Notes under the pieces: model-generated
What the model saw: the letters and a program-made list of their open reading frames with translations, nothing else
Database searches by the model: none
What the model was told of the DNA's origin: nothing
Assembly: GCA_022606425.2 (NCBI GenBank)
Contig: JAHDVF020000167.1
Location: 712,813 to 776,812, forward strand
DNA from: Lepidostoma basale
Lineage: Eukaryota > Arthropoda > Insecta > Trichoptera > Lepidostomatidae
Length of the DNA stretch: 64,000 bases
Direction: 5' to 3'
Program-made: the position numbers and the translations under genes
Shown here: piece by piece, positions 12,655-25,697 of the stretch
Layout of the letters: every line of letters begins with the position of its first letter
How positions within the stretch are numbered: position 1 is the stretch's first letter

Positions 12655-12970
12655 TTAACTAACTAACCATCACACCGTTTCACGGAGAAGTAGGCAGATA
12701 GGATAGACCGCCACACTGCTTACATCCCCCTCTATTTTTTCGACATCAAATGTGGCCGCCTTTTAGTATTTAATTCATTTCTTACCATGCTTTCCTTGGT
12801 CTTCCACGGCTTCTCTTTTCACTCTCACGGCTTGTATACAACATGTTAACCATTTTTCTCTCGTTCAATCATTCCATATGTCCAAACCATCTAAGGGAAC
12901 CTTATTTCGTCGTTCGGTATTCAATCATATATCGTTATCACATCATTATTCTCATTTCTATCGCATCGTG
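12655..12970 (-). mobile_element. Degenerate LINE tail, (GTTA)n family
   Basis: It begins AATTAACTAACTAACCATCA at the + strand left edge and shows eroded GTAGGCAGA, CCGCCACACTGC, TCTTCC and TCCATATGTCCAAACCATCT blocks shared with the other minus-strand copies. Confidence 0.75.
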
Positions 12971-13007
12971 TGAGTATTTTGAAGAAAAACAAAATAAATA
13001 CAACTGA

Positions 13008-13300
13008 ATAGGCCGAAACACTTTGATACTTCAACATTATAAACTCTTAAAATGTATAACACTGTTATAATACGAGTTTATTATTCACTTTTTGAGAATG
13101 TCGCGACAACTGTTTCGCATACGAAAGTTTAATAAATATTGTGGTATTATAACAGTGTTATAATTAAATTGTGCATTGTTTTGGCCGAAACACTATGATA
13201 CCTAAACATTTTAAACTGTAAATGAATAAACTTTGTTTTTTGATATATTATTGTAACACATGATGATGTCAACATTGGTTGATGAAACAGCTGTCGCGTA
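13008..13300 (+). repeat. Two units of the GGCCGAAACACT foldback family
   Basis: Units begin GGCCGAAACACTTTGATAC (13012) and GGCCGAAACACTATGATAC (13182). They end in a GTCGCGACAACTGTTTCGC-type block (about 13100) and its opposite-strand equivalent GATGAAACAGCTGTCGCG (about 13281-13298). Related units lie at 13980-14200, 22855-22935 and 42935-43078. Confidence 0.7.
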
Positions 13301-13979
13301 AAAAAAACAATTGTGATACGAAAAACACAGTTTATTTATTAACAGTTTAAAGTGTTATAATTTTTAACAGTTTTTAAAATAAAATTGATAATATTATTGT
13401 GTTTATCTAAAATTGATAATGAAATTGTTAACTATTATTTTATATTTGTGATAGCATGTAATTGGCCTTATTTTAGTTATTCTAAATGTTTTTTTTATAT
13501 ATATGTTATTGATATCGCTGTATGTTACCCTTAATAAATAAAACAAAAAAACTAAACAATATAACATTCGCGCGATACAAACCGGTAATACCTCAATAAA
13601 TAAGTGAGTATATCTTACTGCTATATGTATATTTGTGTTATAATTTTGCCGGGACGTAAATGTTTGTCGTCGTGCGGCTGTGCCTTCCATAATGTATCGT
13701 GTTGTTCCAAATATACTACATCCGCTACCGCCATTGCCGTGCCTCATGGTTTGTTAGTGGCGAATTATGTACAAATGTTAAGTAGACAAGACCTAAACTA
13801 AAACTGAACTAAACTAGAGATTTGAAATAATCTCATTGGCGTATCAAAGTATTCGGATACAGCTTTAACTCGTAGGGTAATGCCTCCTCGGCTGTGATCG
13901 TTTAGGCATCTACTGCCAATTACATTCATTAAAACCTTTATTTTATGTTGTTCAATAATGTTATTTTTAGATAATCCAT

Positions 13980-14210
13980 TATTTTGACCGAAACACTATC
14001 ATACCTCAACTTTGTTAATGGTTAAAAATTATGAATACTGTTATTATACGTATCACAATTTATTTTTAAGAGATTGTCGCGACAGCTGTTTCGCCAACAT
14101 GTGTTGGCATCATCAAATGTTACAGACAACAGATGTTGTTGTTGAATTGTTTGTAGCACACGATGTTGACAAGATAGGTTGGCGAAACAACTGCTGCGAC
14201 TACAAATAAT
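13980..14210 (+). repeat. GGCCGAAACACT family unit with inverted end motifs
   Basis: The left half runs from GACCGAAACACTATCATACC to GTCGCGACAGCTGTTTCGCC and TTGGCATCATCA. A second, opposite-strand copy of the end motif (GGTTGGCGAAACAACTG) follows at about 14178-14194, making a small foldback. TGTCGCGACA is itself a perfect palindrome. Confidence 0.7.
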
Positions 14211-14270
14211 CAAATCAAATCAAATCAGTTTATTAACTCAAAAGACATTACAAACAGGAAAATGTTTAAG
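14203..14270 (+). repeat. (AAATC)n tail of a retroelement
   Basis: Five CAAAT-C units precede CAGTTTATTAACTCAAAAGA, a layout common at ends of insect retroelements. The body is not identifiable. Confidence 0.5.
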
Positions 14271-14699
14271 GCATCTATTGAGTACAGGTGATAGTATCAT
14301 AATAGTGTTTCTTATTTAAACATTTAATAATGTTATTTTTATAATTAAGAAGCATATTCCGATATGCAAATTTAACAAGTAGGTATTTTCAATTTGTTAA
14401 AACATTTACATAAATAAATTATCTAAGCCATCGTAGAGGATAACAAACACCTCGGAACTTGGAGGAGAATTTAATTTGTGTAAAATCTAGATTAAATCAG
14501 TTAAAATATTTATCTACAAAATATTCTACACTTATTATAACAGAATGCTAATTTGCGTTTTCTAGATCAAGCTAAAAGATTACGAACCTCGTTAGCTGTA
14601 TCAATTATGGCAATTAAAGCACAACGAAGTGTTAATGTATTCTGTCAAAGTACATTCTAATCTCCGCCGTATAGATACATGAATCTTTAAAGGCTTACT

Positions 14700-17300
14700 C
14701 GAATTTTTAGCATCTCCGGAGGCGCGGCCAATTAAGGCCCCGCCGCTTAGCCGAAATCGGCTCGGCCAGGCCGGGTGGGAGGAATCACGGTAAAATTAAT
14801 ACTTAACCAAATTAACTGACAGAAAACACCGTGTCTCCGTCTTGCTTCCTCCTCGTATTATTTCTTTCCATTTCAATTTCAGTCCTGATTTCCGCCCCAG
14901 ACACCCCCTCGCATCCTGCGGCGCCCCCGCCCTTCCGCCCTTCCGCCTTTCCTATAATAAGGCCGTATCAAAAGACAGAACAGACTGCGCACGTTTCAGA
15001 AACTTGCTATTTGCTCTTGGCACATCTTTAAAGCGAGAGATATCACATTTGACATTTTTATTGCCGTTTTTCGAACCCCACTGGATATTTCTCGCGATAT
15101 TCGATACTAAGTAGTCGAATGCCGGCAGTGACATAACAACGTCTTTATCTTCATTCCAAAATATACTCTTCGATCGTTGAAATCATTTTTTGAAGACACA
15201 ATTTTCACAACACTTTTTTGCACCAAATAAACAATCTAATAAAATTAACTTCAAGTCCAATAATGGATTTGTTCCCCCTGTTCCATAATTATAAATACAA
15301 ATTAAACCTACCTATAGACTTGATTCTCCCCCTTCCCGTTTAGTATTGTATGTATGTAATGATTTTGTCTCATTTTATCGTTAAAATTTTACATTGAAGA
15401 AGGGCGTCTATGTCCCAAAATATGCTTATGAAAAATGCAAAAAATGTTGTGAAACATAATATGAATCTTCAAATACAAGTAAAAGCGAATTTTTAAGAAA
15501 TAAAACAGTTCTTTTCGATTATTTCAAATATTTGAAATAAATCTAATAAATTGATCGTTTTTTAATTCGTAAGAGTTTAATCGCTATCTCTAACCCGCTA
15601 CCGGCTTCCAGGAGAGGTTATGAGCTAGCGAGGAGAGGAAGCACCGTCTGGCATGTAAATACCTTTCCGAATGCGGCGGGGCAGATAGTCCGCCGGGTCA
15701 TGTGTAAATCCTGGCCGCCCGTGGAATGGCACGTACCGTTAATGGGATTACAGGCCATCACACCGCCGGCGACTAACTGCTCCACCCTCCGCCTCCCGAT
15801 ATCCTGAACTCCCGATCCTGACCGCCGACATATTACCGCTTCAATAATCTGCTCCGATAATTCATCTCTTATTTTATTCATTAAAAAACGTGATCGAATA
15901 AAATAAATGTACGTGTCAAAACTTTTATGTTCACTTGTTTTAATTTCGCATTTTCACTTTTAAAACTCGTTGAATCACCACACTAGATTAATAAATAACA
16001 ATCGGTATTTTAAAAACGACATTCGTTAATCAAATTCTTATTAGAATTATATTTTATAAGTTTTTGTGTCCGCACATTCATTTAATATTCTATACTCCGC
16101 CTGTGACGAGGAAATTGTTTTTTAAGACGCTGCTGATTCCAAGCCTGGATAAAGGGAGGAGGATCCACCACGGGACTAATTACCCTACTTGGAAAAACAC
16201 ATTATTACAAACACCAACACAATCGCTTAAAAAATCTCAATCCAATCATCTCCAATGAACAATGACCTAGGTAAAAACATAAGAACAAACGACGCCAGAG
16301 ACAGGATTCAGTGAAGGACTATTGTGGAGAAGACCGAATTCCACACCGGGATATAGGGCCGAGAAGAAGAAGATGGAGTTATCAAATAATATCTCTAAAA
16401 TATTCAGTATCTATTACTTTCGGGTTAAGATTTTTTTGCTAGTAACAGAAACTCGACGTTAATTTATGATTTCCACTCTAGCAGGTAGGGCACAATTTGC
16501 GAAGGAACTATTTTAGGAAAATGTCACGTAAAAGCTCTTGACCCAAATATGGAGGGTAACTTGTTTAATGAGATTGTTGAAATTTTGCAATACATAGTCG
16601 TCATGAAAATTCTTTCATCGTTAATCTCGACAAATTACTTCGGCACTCCCGCGGGGAATCTTTTATTTTCTCTACAGTAAAACAGACTTGAGCAGCCTCG
16701 AATAAAGCGATCGGTGCGATGACAATATAGCAAACAATATTAGCGGATTTGCGATAATTTTGACTCTTCGATTTATTAAGCGTATAAATTTCACTTAAAT
16801 CTATAAAGTTTTGGATCGTTCTTTTCCCTTTTTACGGCATCTGGCATTAAATAGTTACTTTTATGGCACATTCCGTGACGGCTATAATACGCATATTGCT
16901 ATTCACGGAGTCCTTTATGTCAGCCGCTGGCTGTTCTCGGCCAAATTAAAGTCGCCACGCGAAGCCGAATAAAATGAAATATTCCGGCGGCCGCCCAGTG
17001 TCCGAGTGGAGTGTACGGCGTCACAGCGCACGGGGCCCTCGCTGGGCGCCTGCACACGCGCCCCACTCCAATATCCATTTTATGTAGAATATGAAAAATA
17101 CAATATTGGCCAAAACCGCGCCATAAAATATTTTGCTACCGCCGTCAAGGATACAATCTTAATAAAATAAATATTTATAGGTGTCCCATCAAACGTTTGG
17201 TCCGGATTGATGGCTCGTAGGGACGGAATCAAGAACACGTTTCCTTAATTCCGGACGTTTTATCAGCCTCGGGCGTGTCGCGTATCGCCGGGGTGGACGC
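14700..17300. other. Intron segment with several GC-rich islands
   Basis: Islands at about 14700-14790, 14820-14960, 15590-15860, 16610-16740 and 16880-17290 alternate with AT-rich DNA. I find no coding frame I believe and no recognised repeat except a LINE tail at about 16270-16378. Regulatory function is a guess from composition. Confidence 0.25.
16270..16378 (+). mobile_element. Short LINE 3' tail, GAA-tailed
   Basis: GTGGAGAAGACC then ACACCGGGATATAGGGCCGA and GAAGAAGAAGATGG resemble the terminal coding and tail region of insect GAA-tailed LINEs. Only about 100 bases remain. Confidence 0.5.
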
Positions 17301-18089
17301 CGGATTAAATGCTTCGGAAAATCTCATTTCTATCTCCCTTTTTCATCGTTCTCTCCTGCCAACCTCAACATACATTTTAATCGATTTGACTTACCTGACT
17401 TTTTCAATTATTCAGCCGTGGAAGAAACGGCATAGTTCATACAGAATAGTTTTTCGGAAGGCGTTCTTTGAGTGAGCAAGAACCGTCAGCTCGGATACGA
17501 GTATTGTTTTACTTATCACGCCGAACAATGCGAGTATTTTGTTTTAATCGATTCGACGAACCTGACTGTTTCAATTATTTAGCCAATCAGCGTGTAGAAT
17601 AAACAACAAATTCATTCAGAATAGTGACAAGACAACGATTTCATGTCCATGGAGTAGGCAGGACCACAGCTCAGATATTGTTTTACTTATCACGTCGAAC
17701 AATGCGAGTATTTTATTTCCTTATTATGAACTAGCCGGACAGTGGGGGTGCCTCCCACCTTTATTATTACGGCAGATCGGTCGCACCCTGTCGGGCGGCG
17801 GGGAAGGGGCAGCCGGCGCACCGTATGTAACAAAAGACTCGATCTCCCCCTCACTTTATGTCCAACGCCATCTTACGTCATCCATTCTAGTAGCAGTGCA
17901 GTCAGAGATGCCAACATCCTTATCAGAATTCAATTTTATTATTGCCTTATCTAAAAGCTTCAAAAATCTAAAGTTTACTTAAAATCAAAAACAAGTTTAA
18001 TCATCTTGCAAATAAGATAAACTGAAAATGTTCTGCTTTAATGAAATTCATAAATGTGATGTAACTTCTCAAATACGTAAATAAATTGA

Positions 18090-18400
18090 AATTTGTTTCT
18101 TCTTCTTCTTTCCGTGTCCTGTCAGGTGTCCCCAACGTTGACTATCACACTTGAGTAGGCCTCCCTGTCCTGGGCAGCTCGGAAAAGCTCCCCCACGGTC
18201 CTCAGCCACGTCCACTATCGGATGTTCCTTAGCCAGGAAACCCGCCTTCTCCCAACACCTCGTCAACCCTCAATCTTACCCTCCAAGATCAGATGTAACA
18301 GTGCGTACTTTTCGCCTTTCAGAACATGGCCCTAGGTAGGACACCTTACGGACTTTGATGTTGCTCAGCAACTCTCTGTCAACTCTGACTCTATGGAGAA
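18090..18400 (-). mobile_element. LINE C-terminal fragment
   Basis: The minus strand contains segments reading LLSNIKVRKVSYLG, then (with a frame change) KYALLHLILEGKIEG, and an end GDLTGHGKK before a (GAA)n tail. It is homologous to 2290-2500 but retains about 40 bases deleted there. Confidence 0.82.
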
Positions 18401-19083
18401 ATTTGTTTGAATGTTTTTATTTTGTATACTTTCATTTTTTTTTAAATGACAGAATCACTGTTGCGTTAGTGCAATATCTCAAGAAAATTACATTATCGAA
18501 ATATATGCAAGTTTTTTTTTTCAAGAATGTAAAAAAGGCAAACTATAGATTGTGAAGAATGTTGTGCACACCTGCCGCGGGCATCGTATGGGACAACGTG
18601 AGGAGGAGTCTCCAGGAGGTTCACTCAAACGTGCTCGGAGAGATTTCCAACCAAATAAGAACTTTCCACTGAGTTTTCTATTGCCGCCGTTCGATGTATA
18701 TTCTCTACTTGTTACCGTTTGAAACGAGAATCCCCTTTTAAACTTTTGTCATTTTATCAATTTCTGCAAAATGTTTGCTTTTAAATTCCTCCCACGTTTC
18801 AAACTATCCATAAAATTCTAATACATTCTAATATGGTTAACAAATAAATTGTATGAAATCCTTTTACGTTATAAAATGGTTAAGAATTTTTATTTATTAA
18901 ATTTATCCCACTGTACACTAGTTCATTATAAAATAAATATATTTGATCTTTTCTAGTCTTTATGTTGATCATATATTCATGTATTGTGAAATTTTTTGGT
19001 CCATCGATCATATGTGTGTGTCTCTAATAAGTAATCTGTATTCTGTCACTCTTACTCATTGTTTGTTATTTTTATCTTTCCAG

Positions 19084-19166
19084 GATTCGGCTTCGTCACA
19101 TTTCAAAGCGAAGACATCGTAGATAAAGTCTGTGAAATTCATTTCCACGAAATAAACAATAAAATG
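19084..19166 (+). CDS. Rbp6: Rbp6 exon A: RRM2, RNP1 to beta-4 approach
   Basis: The exon encodes the middle of the second RNA-recognition motif of a Musashi-family protein, a cytoplasmic sequence-specific RNA-binding translational regulator. The peptide begins GFGFVTF (RNP1, with RNA-contacting aromatics) and runs through the [20 protein letters not shown] segment typical of Musashi RRM2. The acceptor is a pyrimidine-rich tract ending CAG at 19083 and the donor is ATG|GTAAGC at 19167. The exon is 83 nt. The first glycine codon is split, so the upstream exon ends with a single G, and the exon ends in phase 0. The open frame extends into both introns, which is chance. Rbp6 is preferred to its paralogue msi because of the downstream exons. 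The preceding exon with the start of RNP1 is outside the window. Confidence 0.95.
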
Positions 19167-20049
19167 GTAAGCCTCTTCACATTGTTCTATGCTCTTTGTA
19201 TTTACATTAAATTGCTTACACTTAAGGGAGTTACGCTAACCGCGCTCCCGGTGGGACATTTCTCAAAGAAATATACAGCGTTTCTCCTAAAAAAATGTTT
19301 TTTTCCATTCCACTTACGATATACATTCCACATATTTCGCAAGATACGAAACGTTTGATAAAATATACAGGACGGATGTATGAATATATCAAGTTTTGTT
19401 TTAATATCTTCAGGTCTCGGGATGTCTATGTACCTAATACGATTCCAGTGAAATCTTTTGTTTTTCTTTAGCTTTTATTCAAATATTCTTCTACCCACCG
19501 TAGCATGTTTTGTTACAAACTGCCAAGTTGCAAACCTACATTTTGGAATAACGCGGCTACACACTTCCCATTTTTAAACACTTGTAACTCAGGTGTTGAT
19601 TAGTACCAACCTGCCTGAATAAGTCATTAAAATCAAAATCCCAATTATATCGACGTGTGATAGGAACGTGTCTGTGATTGTTTTTATGAGATTAGTGTCA
19701 GCATTATCATTTTGTACAGCAGCTGATGGAATATTATTATAGCTAGAGCTAGTAGCGTTGGAGTTTGTATGAAGCTTTGTTAAAATTTTCACATTTATTC
19801 CGTAAATCTTATGATGCTGTTTTTAAACGTTCATACGATAAAATTAAGAGAACTCACACAATGGAAGCTTTCCTTAAGCACACCAGGCTCTTTGAAAATC
19901 CAGAGATAATTTACAAGAAAATTTCAGCCGTAATTTTAAAAAATCAGAATAAACGTTCCGAAAACATGTAATTTACCGCATTTTGTCACAATAACACCCC
20001 CAGGGACTTAGTTGTAACCGTGAACCAGCAACCCTCCCCTAACTGGTAT

Positions 20050-20120
20050 ATTGATATGTCTCCCGCCCTGCGGCCCCGCACCCGCCGCGCCACCCCGCGC
20101 CGCGTCACCCTCCGCAGTTA
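20050..20120. other. Short GC-rich island
   Basis: This dense C/G stretch (CCCGCCCTGCGGCCCCGCAC and on) lies in AT-rich intron. No gene is supported. Confidence 0.25.
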
Positions 20121-22274
20121 ATCGGTACATCCATCTACGTCACGTATCTTCTTCTCATTTTTTATATTCGCCTTTCTTCTACATTTTCGTAATTTTTTTC
20201 AACTCAATCTTTCTTAACTACATTTCTTTTAAATTTGCCCCCAAAATACGAAGAGGTACGTGCAACGTACCCGTATCTGTTACGCGGTATTCGCCTTCTT
20301 CCGTACTAGGAAACATTTATTTTATTAACGAATATTTAAATATTTCCAAAAACACTGTACATTCATCTTTCACTTTAATATGTGAACAAATGTGGTTAAC
20401 TATACAAAACATAACATTTAAACATATAATTGAAAACAAACACCTTCGCAAATAAATGAATGTTGTATATCTTATATTGGGAACATCAAGGTGAAGGAAA
20501 TTTTTTCATTTCACTAGTATATAATACACTTATGTGTATAATATTTATTGTGCAATTATGTAAATTTCACATTAAGTATTAAATAATGAAGAAAGCGTGC
20601 GTTTTCCAGTAATTTCAATTGTAATTTTACCAAAAATAAAACATGTCGTTCCCTTAAAACCTTATGGAACATACGTTTTCTTCAATATTAAATAATACCG
20701 AATTTCAATATACTATGTATATGTTATACGATTATGTGAAAAATATCAGTTACTTAGAATAAGCCACCAAGGCTTTTAAGATAACAACAATCTCTTCGTT
20801 TGCGGAGTCACTTTACAAACGAAATTTAATAAGACATTATGAGTTATCTTTTAATTCACCTGTGATAGGAACACCATAGTAATTTGAGCGACGAACTCTT
20901 GCCGTCACAAAGACGCCCTTAAACGTATTAAATTACCTACGCAGTACAGAAAATTTTCCATCTCCGCTTAGCTCTGTCCGTTAAAGCAAGGACGGCAAGA
21001 TTTAATATTTCTTAAACTTCCCTCAATCGTGTCGTTAAAATAATTCTCTAATTCGAGACAAGGAGATGACGGATATTAATACCTTCCCGTCACAGATTCC
21101 GGGAGGGGCCGTGTCGCGTTCCTTTATAGGGCAGGGTTGCCGATAAAATATTTACATATTTTTTCCGCCAGCGTTTAAGCCGCCCATTTCGCATTCTAGT
21201 AAGATGCAACGTTAACAGACAAAATCTGGGGTAAATATTTTTTCGGGGTAAATGAATTTGGGGTAAATGTTTTGTAAGAAAACACTAGAATAAACTGGGG
21301 ACTGCATATTTATTAAATTTATGACAATTCGCTTTTGTAACGAATTATTTATGTGCTTTAAGAATTATAATTATTAATACTTTTTTTTGTCTTAGAATGA
21401 AATTATACGAATGAAATTAATTTTACTTAGAATGAAGCATATCCCATTTTATTCAATACGCACACAAACGTCATATATCTTATGTGAGTGTGATAGTGAC
21501 ACATTTTGTCGTGAAATTTGTCCACAATATTTTATAGCGTCCAGGAATCGTAAATTTTTTAATGCATTTTTATAATTAGTATTCTAACGCAATTGTTCAA
21601 GAAACAATTATATCTATGAAGCAAAACATTGTTTATTTAGAAAATATTGTCGATGGTTAAATTACTAATATGAGTGGTCATTGTTAAATCCGACATTTGT
21701 AACTCATACAAAAATAAATAAAAAGCATATTATTTTTTCATAACTGAACCTAAAATAATTTTGAAGTCTTCTTTTGAACATATAAACAGAACGGCTTCTT
21801 GAGTTGTAAAGGACCCACCTTTCAGAGATACTGGACAAGTTTAAAGAAAACTTATTGAAGAAATGTTCTTTTCACATTTTTCGTATGCGTCAAAACAACA
21901 ATTCATTCTTAGCTTACTTCTTTTTTGGTACAACGCCTCGACAAAGTTTCATGTATTCATTACTTTTAATCCTTTCTGAAATAGAGAAACCACTTTTTGG
22001 TTATTGATAAATGCGCATTAATTAGTTAATATTGTTTATTTTCTTCTATGTTCGCCATCACCGAACAATTCAACATTATACTTATTTGGAAAAAAATAAT
22101 ACAGAACATCATGAATTTAACTACTTAATTTAAATACAGTATATGATTTCTTGATATACTCCTAGTTTTTTCAATAATTCATAAAAAAAAATTAAATTTT
22201 GAAATCATTAGAATTTGCTTATATTTAAAATACCTGCCGCCTTGTGTGGTTGTTTTTCTGTCGTTATATCACAA

Positions 22275-22485
22275 CATTTAATGATTATGATGATGATGAT
22301 TTTTATAGCACCATTCTTGCAAATGATTCACTTCGTCTGGAAAGCTCCTCTTAAAAATAAAAGTTTTAAGAGGGATTCTGAAAAGTTCTTCGTTGTCTTG
22401 ATTGCGGACATGTTAGGGCAGCCCGTTCTACGCCGCCTGTCCCGCGATGCCAAAAGCACAATCCGCAAAATTTTAAGCTTGCATG
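22275..22485 (-). mobile_element. (CAT)n-tailed repeat, minus copy
   Basis: This is the reverse complement of the family at 2555-2836. It shares the ATGATGATGATG tail, TATAGC, CTCTTAAAACTTTT-like and TGTCCCGCGATGCCAAAAGC blocks. Confidence 0.7.
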
Positions 22486-22854
22486 CAAAATCAATATTTT
22501 CGTTTTTATTTTGGACCAAAATGTGTATTGCGACACAACCCTTACTGTGTATTACATTAGGTACCTTCATTATGCCTATATTTCTATTACGGGAGTTCAT
22601 TTTCCTCGGCGGCTAACTTCAAACCCCTTCAGAACGCCATTCCTTAGATTCTATTTCCCGTTCCGCGCTATGGCATGTCACTCACTGGAGGGATTTGTGA
22701 CTAATTAATAATTTAAATGAGAAAAAGACACCTGACGTTGGAAGAATTAACAGCTTTTTCATATGGTAGAACTCTTTCATTAGTCCAATTATGGACGTTT
22801 ACTATTATATACGTTTGTGAAGAAATGCTGTAATCGTTATATTGATAAAGTTAG

Positions 22855-22935
22855 TCCATTGTTTTGGCCAAACACTATGATAACTTAACATTTTAAACTG
22901 TTGTGATAAAAAAAAATATTAAATTTAACAGTTGA
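22855..22935 (+). repeat. Partial GGCCGAAACACT family unit
   Basis: TTTTGGCCAAACACTATGATA then ACATTTTAAACTGTTGTGAT matches the start of the units at 13008-13300. The other end is lost. Confidence 0.55.
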
Positions 22936-23244
22936 TCAAATTGATAAAGTTAATAATATTTTTTTAAATGTGCTTCTTCTGGTTTACTAATATTTCACGT
23001 ATTACCAAAATTATTATTTTTAACAATGCAGAGTACATGTTAAAAAAAATTACATGAGTGTTATACCAGGTATTATTTATGTATTTTAATATCAGATTTA
23101 CCTATGTTGACCCAAATGCGTATAATTTTAGTCAAGTGCACACTTTTTTAATTACTCGGTAATCGATACCGAGTAATACTATGACAGCTAATAAAACACC
23201 AGGTATCTAACCTTAACTCGCTGAAATTTCCACCTGCTTCTTCT

Positions 23245-23395
23245 TGGTGTCAATGAAAAACCAGCCTCGTGAAGAGTTTTAATAGGGCTCATCTATTATA
23301 TTTCTCTTGCCATTGTGGTGGAAGGTTTCGCCGACTTGTGTCATTTCCAGGGGTGCCGGATGTTATATTAAGACAACACGTGGCACACATTCCTT
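23245..23395 (+). repeat. AAGGTTTGGCC repeat copy
   Basis: GGTGGAAGGTTTCGCCGACT, TGTGTCATTTCCAGG and GTGCCGGATGTTATA match 26185-26365 and, less well, the copies at 9057-9470. Confidence 0.65.
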
Positions 23396-24837
23396 GCTCC
23401 CATTTAAATTAGGTTTAGAACGTGTAGCGTGTACAAGATAATATAACTTTTCACAGAAAACATGTTAAATTACAAGTCATATTCGTGCCGGATATAAAAA
23501 TGCAGCGCATCGTTGCCTAAACTGAGACGTTAATCAAATTTGCAGCCTTTCGACTTTTTGCCGGAGCAAGCTGTGCGCCGTGCAGTTTAACTCTCAAAGC
23601 CCAGCTAGAGTTACTCTCGAAAACGAAATGCAAAAATTGTATTAAATTTACATCCCGGTTCAAAATTTTCGGACATTCGTGCAGCGCGCTTGCTCTCACG
23701 TTTCGTTACATTTTGAAATCGTACCGAAAATGTTTTTAATATATTAAATGCAGCCAAAAGCCCACGCTGCGGATGAGGAATACTAACTAACTTGCGGTGC
23801 GTTGTTACTCGCTGCATTTAGGTATGCCTGCAGTCCGACGCGCGTGCAGAAACGCGTCAGCCGCTGAAAAGATTTTCAATCCAGAATATTGTCAGAACCT
23901 GCCGCTCTGCTAACTTGCAAAACTTTTCTACGTTAAACGAACATGAAGACATTTGAATTCAAAGTAGAAAAATTCATTGTTTTTCCTTATGCGAACTTTA
24001 CTTTTTGTACTAGTTTCGCAAACCTTTTACAAGAATTTGTTTCCACAATATTCCGCCTTGACTTTTCAAAATTATATTACATTTGGCCTTTGAACCGGTC
24101 CCTTTATAGTTCTAAAACTCTGATAACATGATTAAAATATAAAAGTACGCACGACGGAGAGGCATGCACCGTCTCGCCAGCCTATGCATACGAATTGCCT
24201 TTAGCATTTTTTCATGCGAACGCGACCCGCCGTATTCCCTCCCATGTAGTATTGAAGTTCCACGGCAAATGCGCGAATGAGGTGAACAAGACATTACACA
24301 TTTTCCCTGGCGTTGTATTTTGAAATACTTTTCATATTTCACGAAATTTCGCGAGGGAATAATACAGAGCCGTGAACGGATTTATGTAAAGCAACCAGTC
24401 AGCGAGGGCCGCGCCCCCTGCACTAGCGCGGCGCGAGGGGGCATTCTCTCAGCTCAATAACTAGAACGGTGAATTATCATACTAATATTTTACAAAAGGG
24501 AATATGAACCCTTCTCCCGAATACTTTACACAAACACGCAAAATCATTTATTTCCCATTTTCTTGCCGGGATACGGGGCACATTTTTTATAAAGAAATAA
24601 AAACTTTTATTTAAATTACCCGTAATAAAACGAAAGAGCCTATTAAAACTTGATTTTCTTCGTAAAGGCTTAAGGTGCTGTATTGCTCGAATTCGTTAAC
24701 GAACACGCCATACTCCGGGATACAAAGGAAAAACATTAGAGAAATTGAGAAAATTTCGGGTGTTTTCAAAGCATTCGAAAGAAGCTGAATTTTTAAGCGT
24801 AGACAAGGATTCCGTTTTATTTATTTTTTGTCGGAAG

Positions 24838-25030
24838 TTTTCGGGTCCCAATCCTCCGCGCGTAGCGGTAGGCGCGAGACGCGGGCGGCGCGGCGGCAGC
24901 GGCCGCGGAAGCTCCCGGCCGCGGACCGGAGCGACAGAGATAGTATTTGCGTATCGCTGCAGAAAGTGTATGTGCTCGTTCGTTGGCTGTTTTTGTGCTC
25001 GCTCTGTACCCGAGGCGTGCTACGGTATGA
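24838..25030. promoter_or_regulatory. CpG-dense island in intron, possible alternative promoter
   Basis: CGCGCGTAGCGGTAGGCGCG followed by a (GGCGGC)-like run and CGGCCGCGGACCGG form one of the most CpG-dense blocks outside the exons, between exons A and B. Overlapping plus-strand frames reflect composition. A promoter here would give transcripts lacking RRM1 and most of RRM2. There is no direct evidence of transcription. Confidence 0.25.
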
Positions 25031-25651
25031 ATTGAAAAGTGCCAGGAAAGCTTTCTTACGTTGTCGGTAGGGCCGTTCTTTTATGAACTTAGGCGCTTAA
25101 AGCATTTCAATTTAGGCGCAGTACTGTTCGCGCGAGGCTTTCATTTGTTGGGCTTTTAGTATAGGCATTGACAAATTGGAGGCGCTACACGCGCCTTCCC
25201 GCTTCAAGATACGCTTTGATACACGGCTCCCTCATAGTTTTAACTCAAAGCTCCGGGCTCGGAGAAATGAATTCGCATGTTACTACAGAGACATATCAAA
25301 GTACCCACAGACGAGCGCATGTAGGCGGAGTGTAAAGGCCTGTACCTTCACTTTTCCTATAGAGGACTGACACAATACGGATTTTTTTTTGTTTCTTACT
25401 TCCTTTAGTTTCTTTTGTCTTGCGCCGGGGTGTATGAGTAAAGGAAAGTAAAGTTTTCGTAGCTTGTTATTTTAGGGACAGAGACTTATTGAAAAAACAT
25501 CAGTCTTCCAGCCAAAACGAGATAGCGAGCACATTTTAATATCCACTTGTTTTATACTTCGACGCGAGGCGGAATATATGCGGGTGAAGTAAGAGGCTCA
25601 TTGACTAATAGACTTGTATTGCGACGAGAAAATCCCGCAAATCTCTCGGCG

Positions 25652-25697
25652 GCCGCGCGCCCCCGCCCCCTCCAGCCGCGCGCCCCCGCCCCCTCCG
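25652..25697. repeat. GC-rich 23-bp tandem duplication
   Basis: Two adjacent 23-base units, each GCCGCGCGCCCCCGCCCCCT plus CCA or CCG, differ only at the last base. Confidence 0.85.

Larger units (their letters stand above)
1..19083 (+). other. Rbp6: Large Rbp6 intron (5' end outside window)
   Basis: The first recognisable coding exon begins at 19084 in the middle of RRM2, so the preceding DNA is read as intron. I looked for the expected upstream RRM1 and RRM2 peptides in the open frames and found none. The stretch is mostly AT-rich with degenerate retroelement pieces, listed separately. GC-richer islands at about 1940-2110, 8430-8620, 14700-14790, 15590-15860 and 16900-17060 are unexplained and may be regulatory. 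A very short upstream exon could have been missed. Confidence 0.7.

Noticed and set aside
20051..20455. 134-codon plus-strand frame
   Set aside because: It runs from a GC island into AT-rich DNA with abrupt composition change and no family resemblance.
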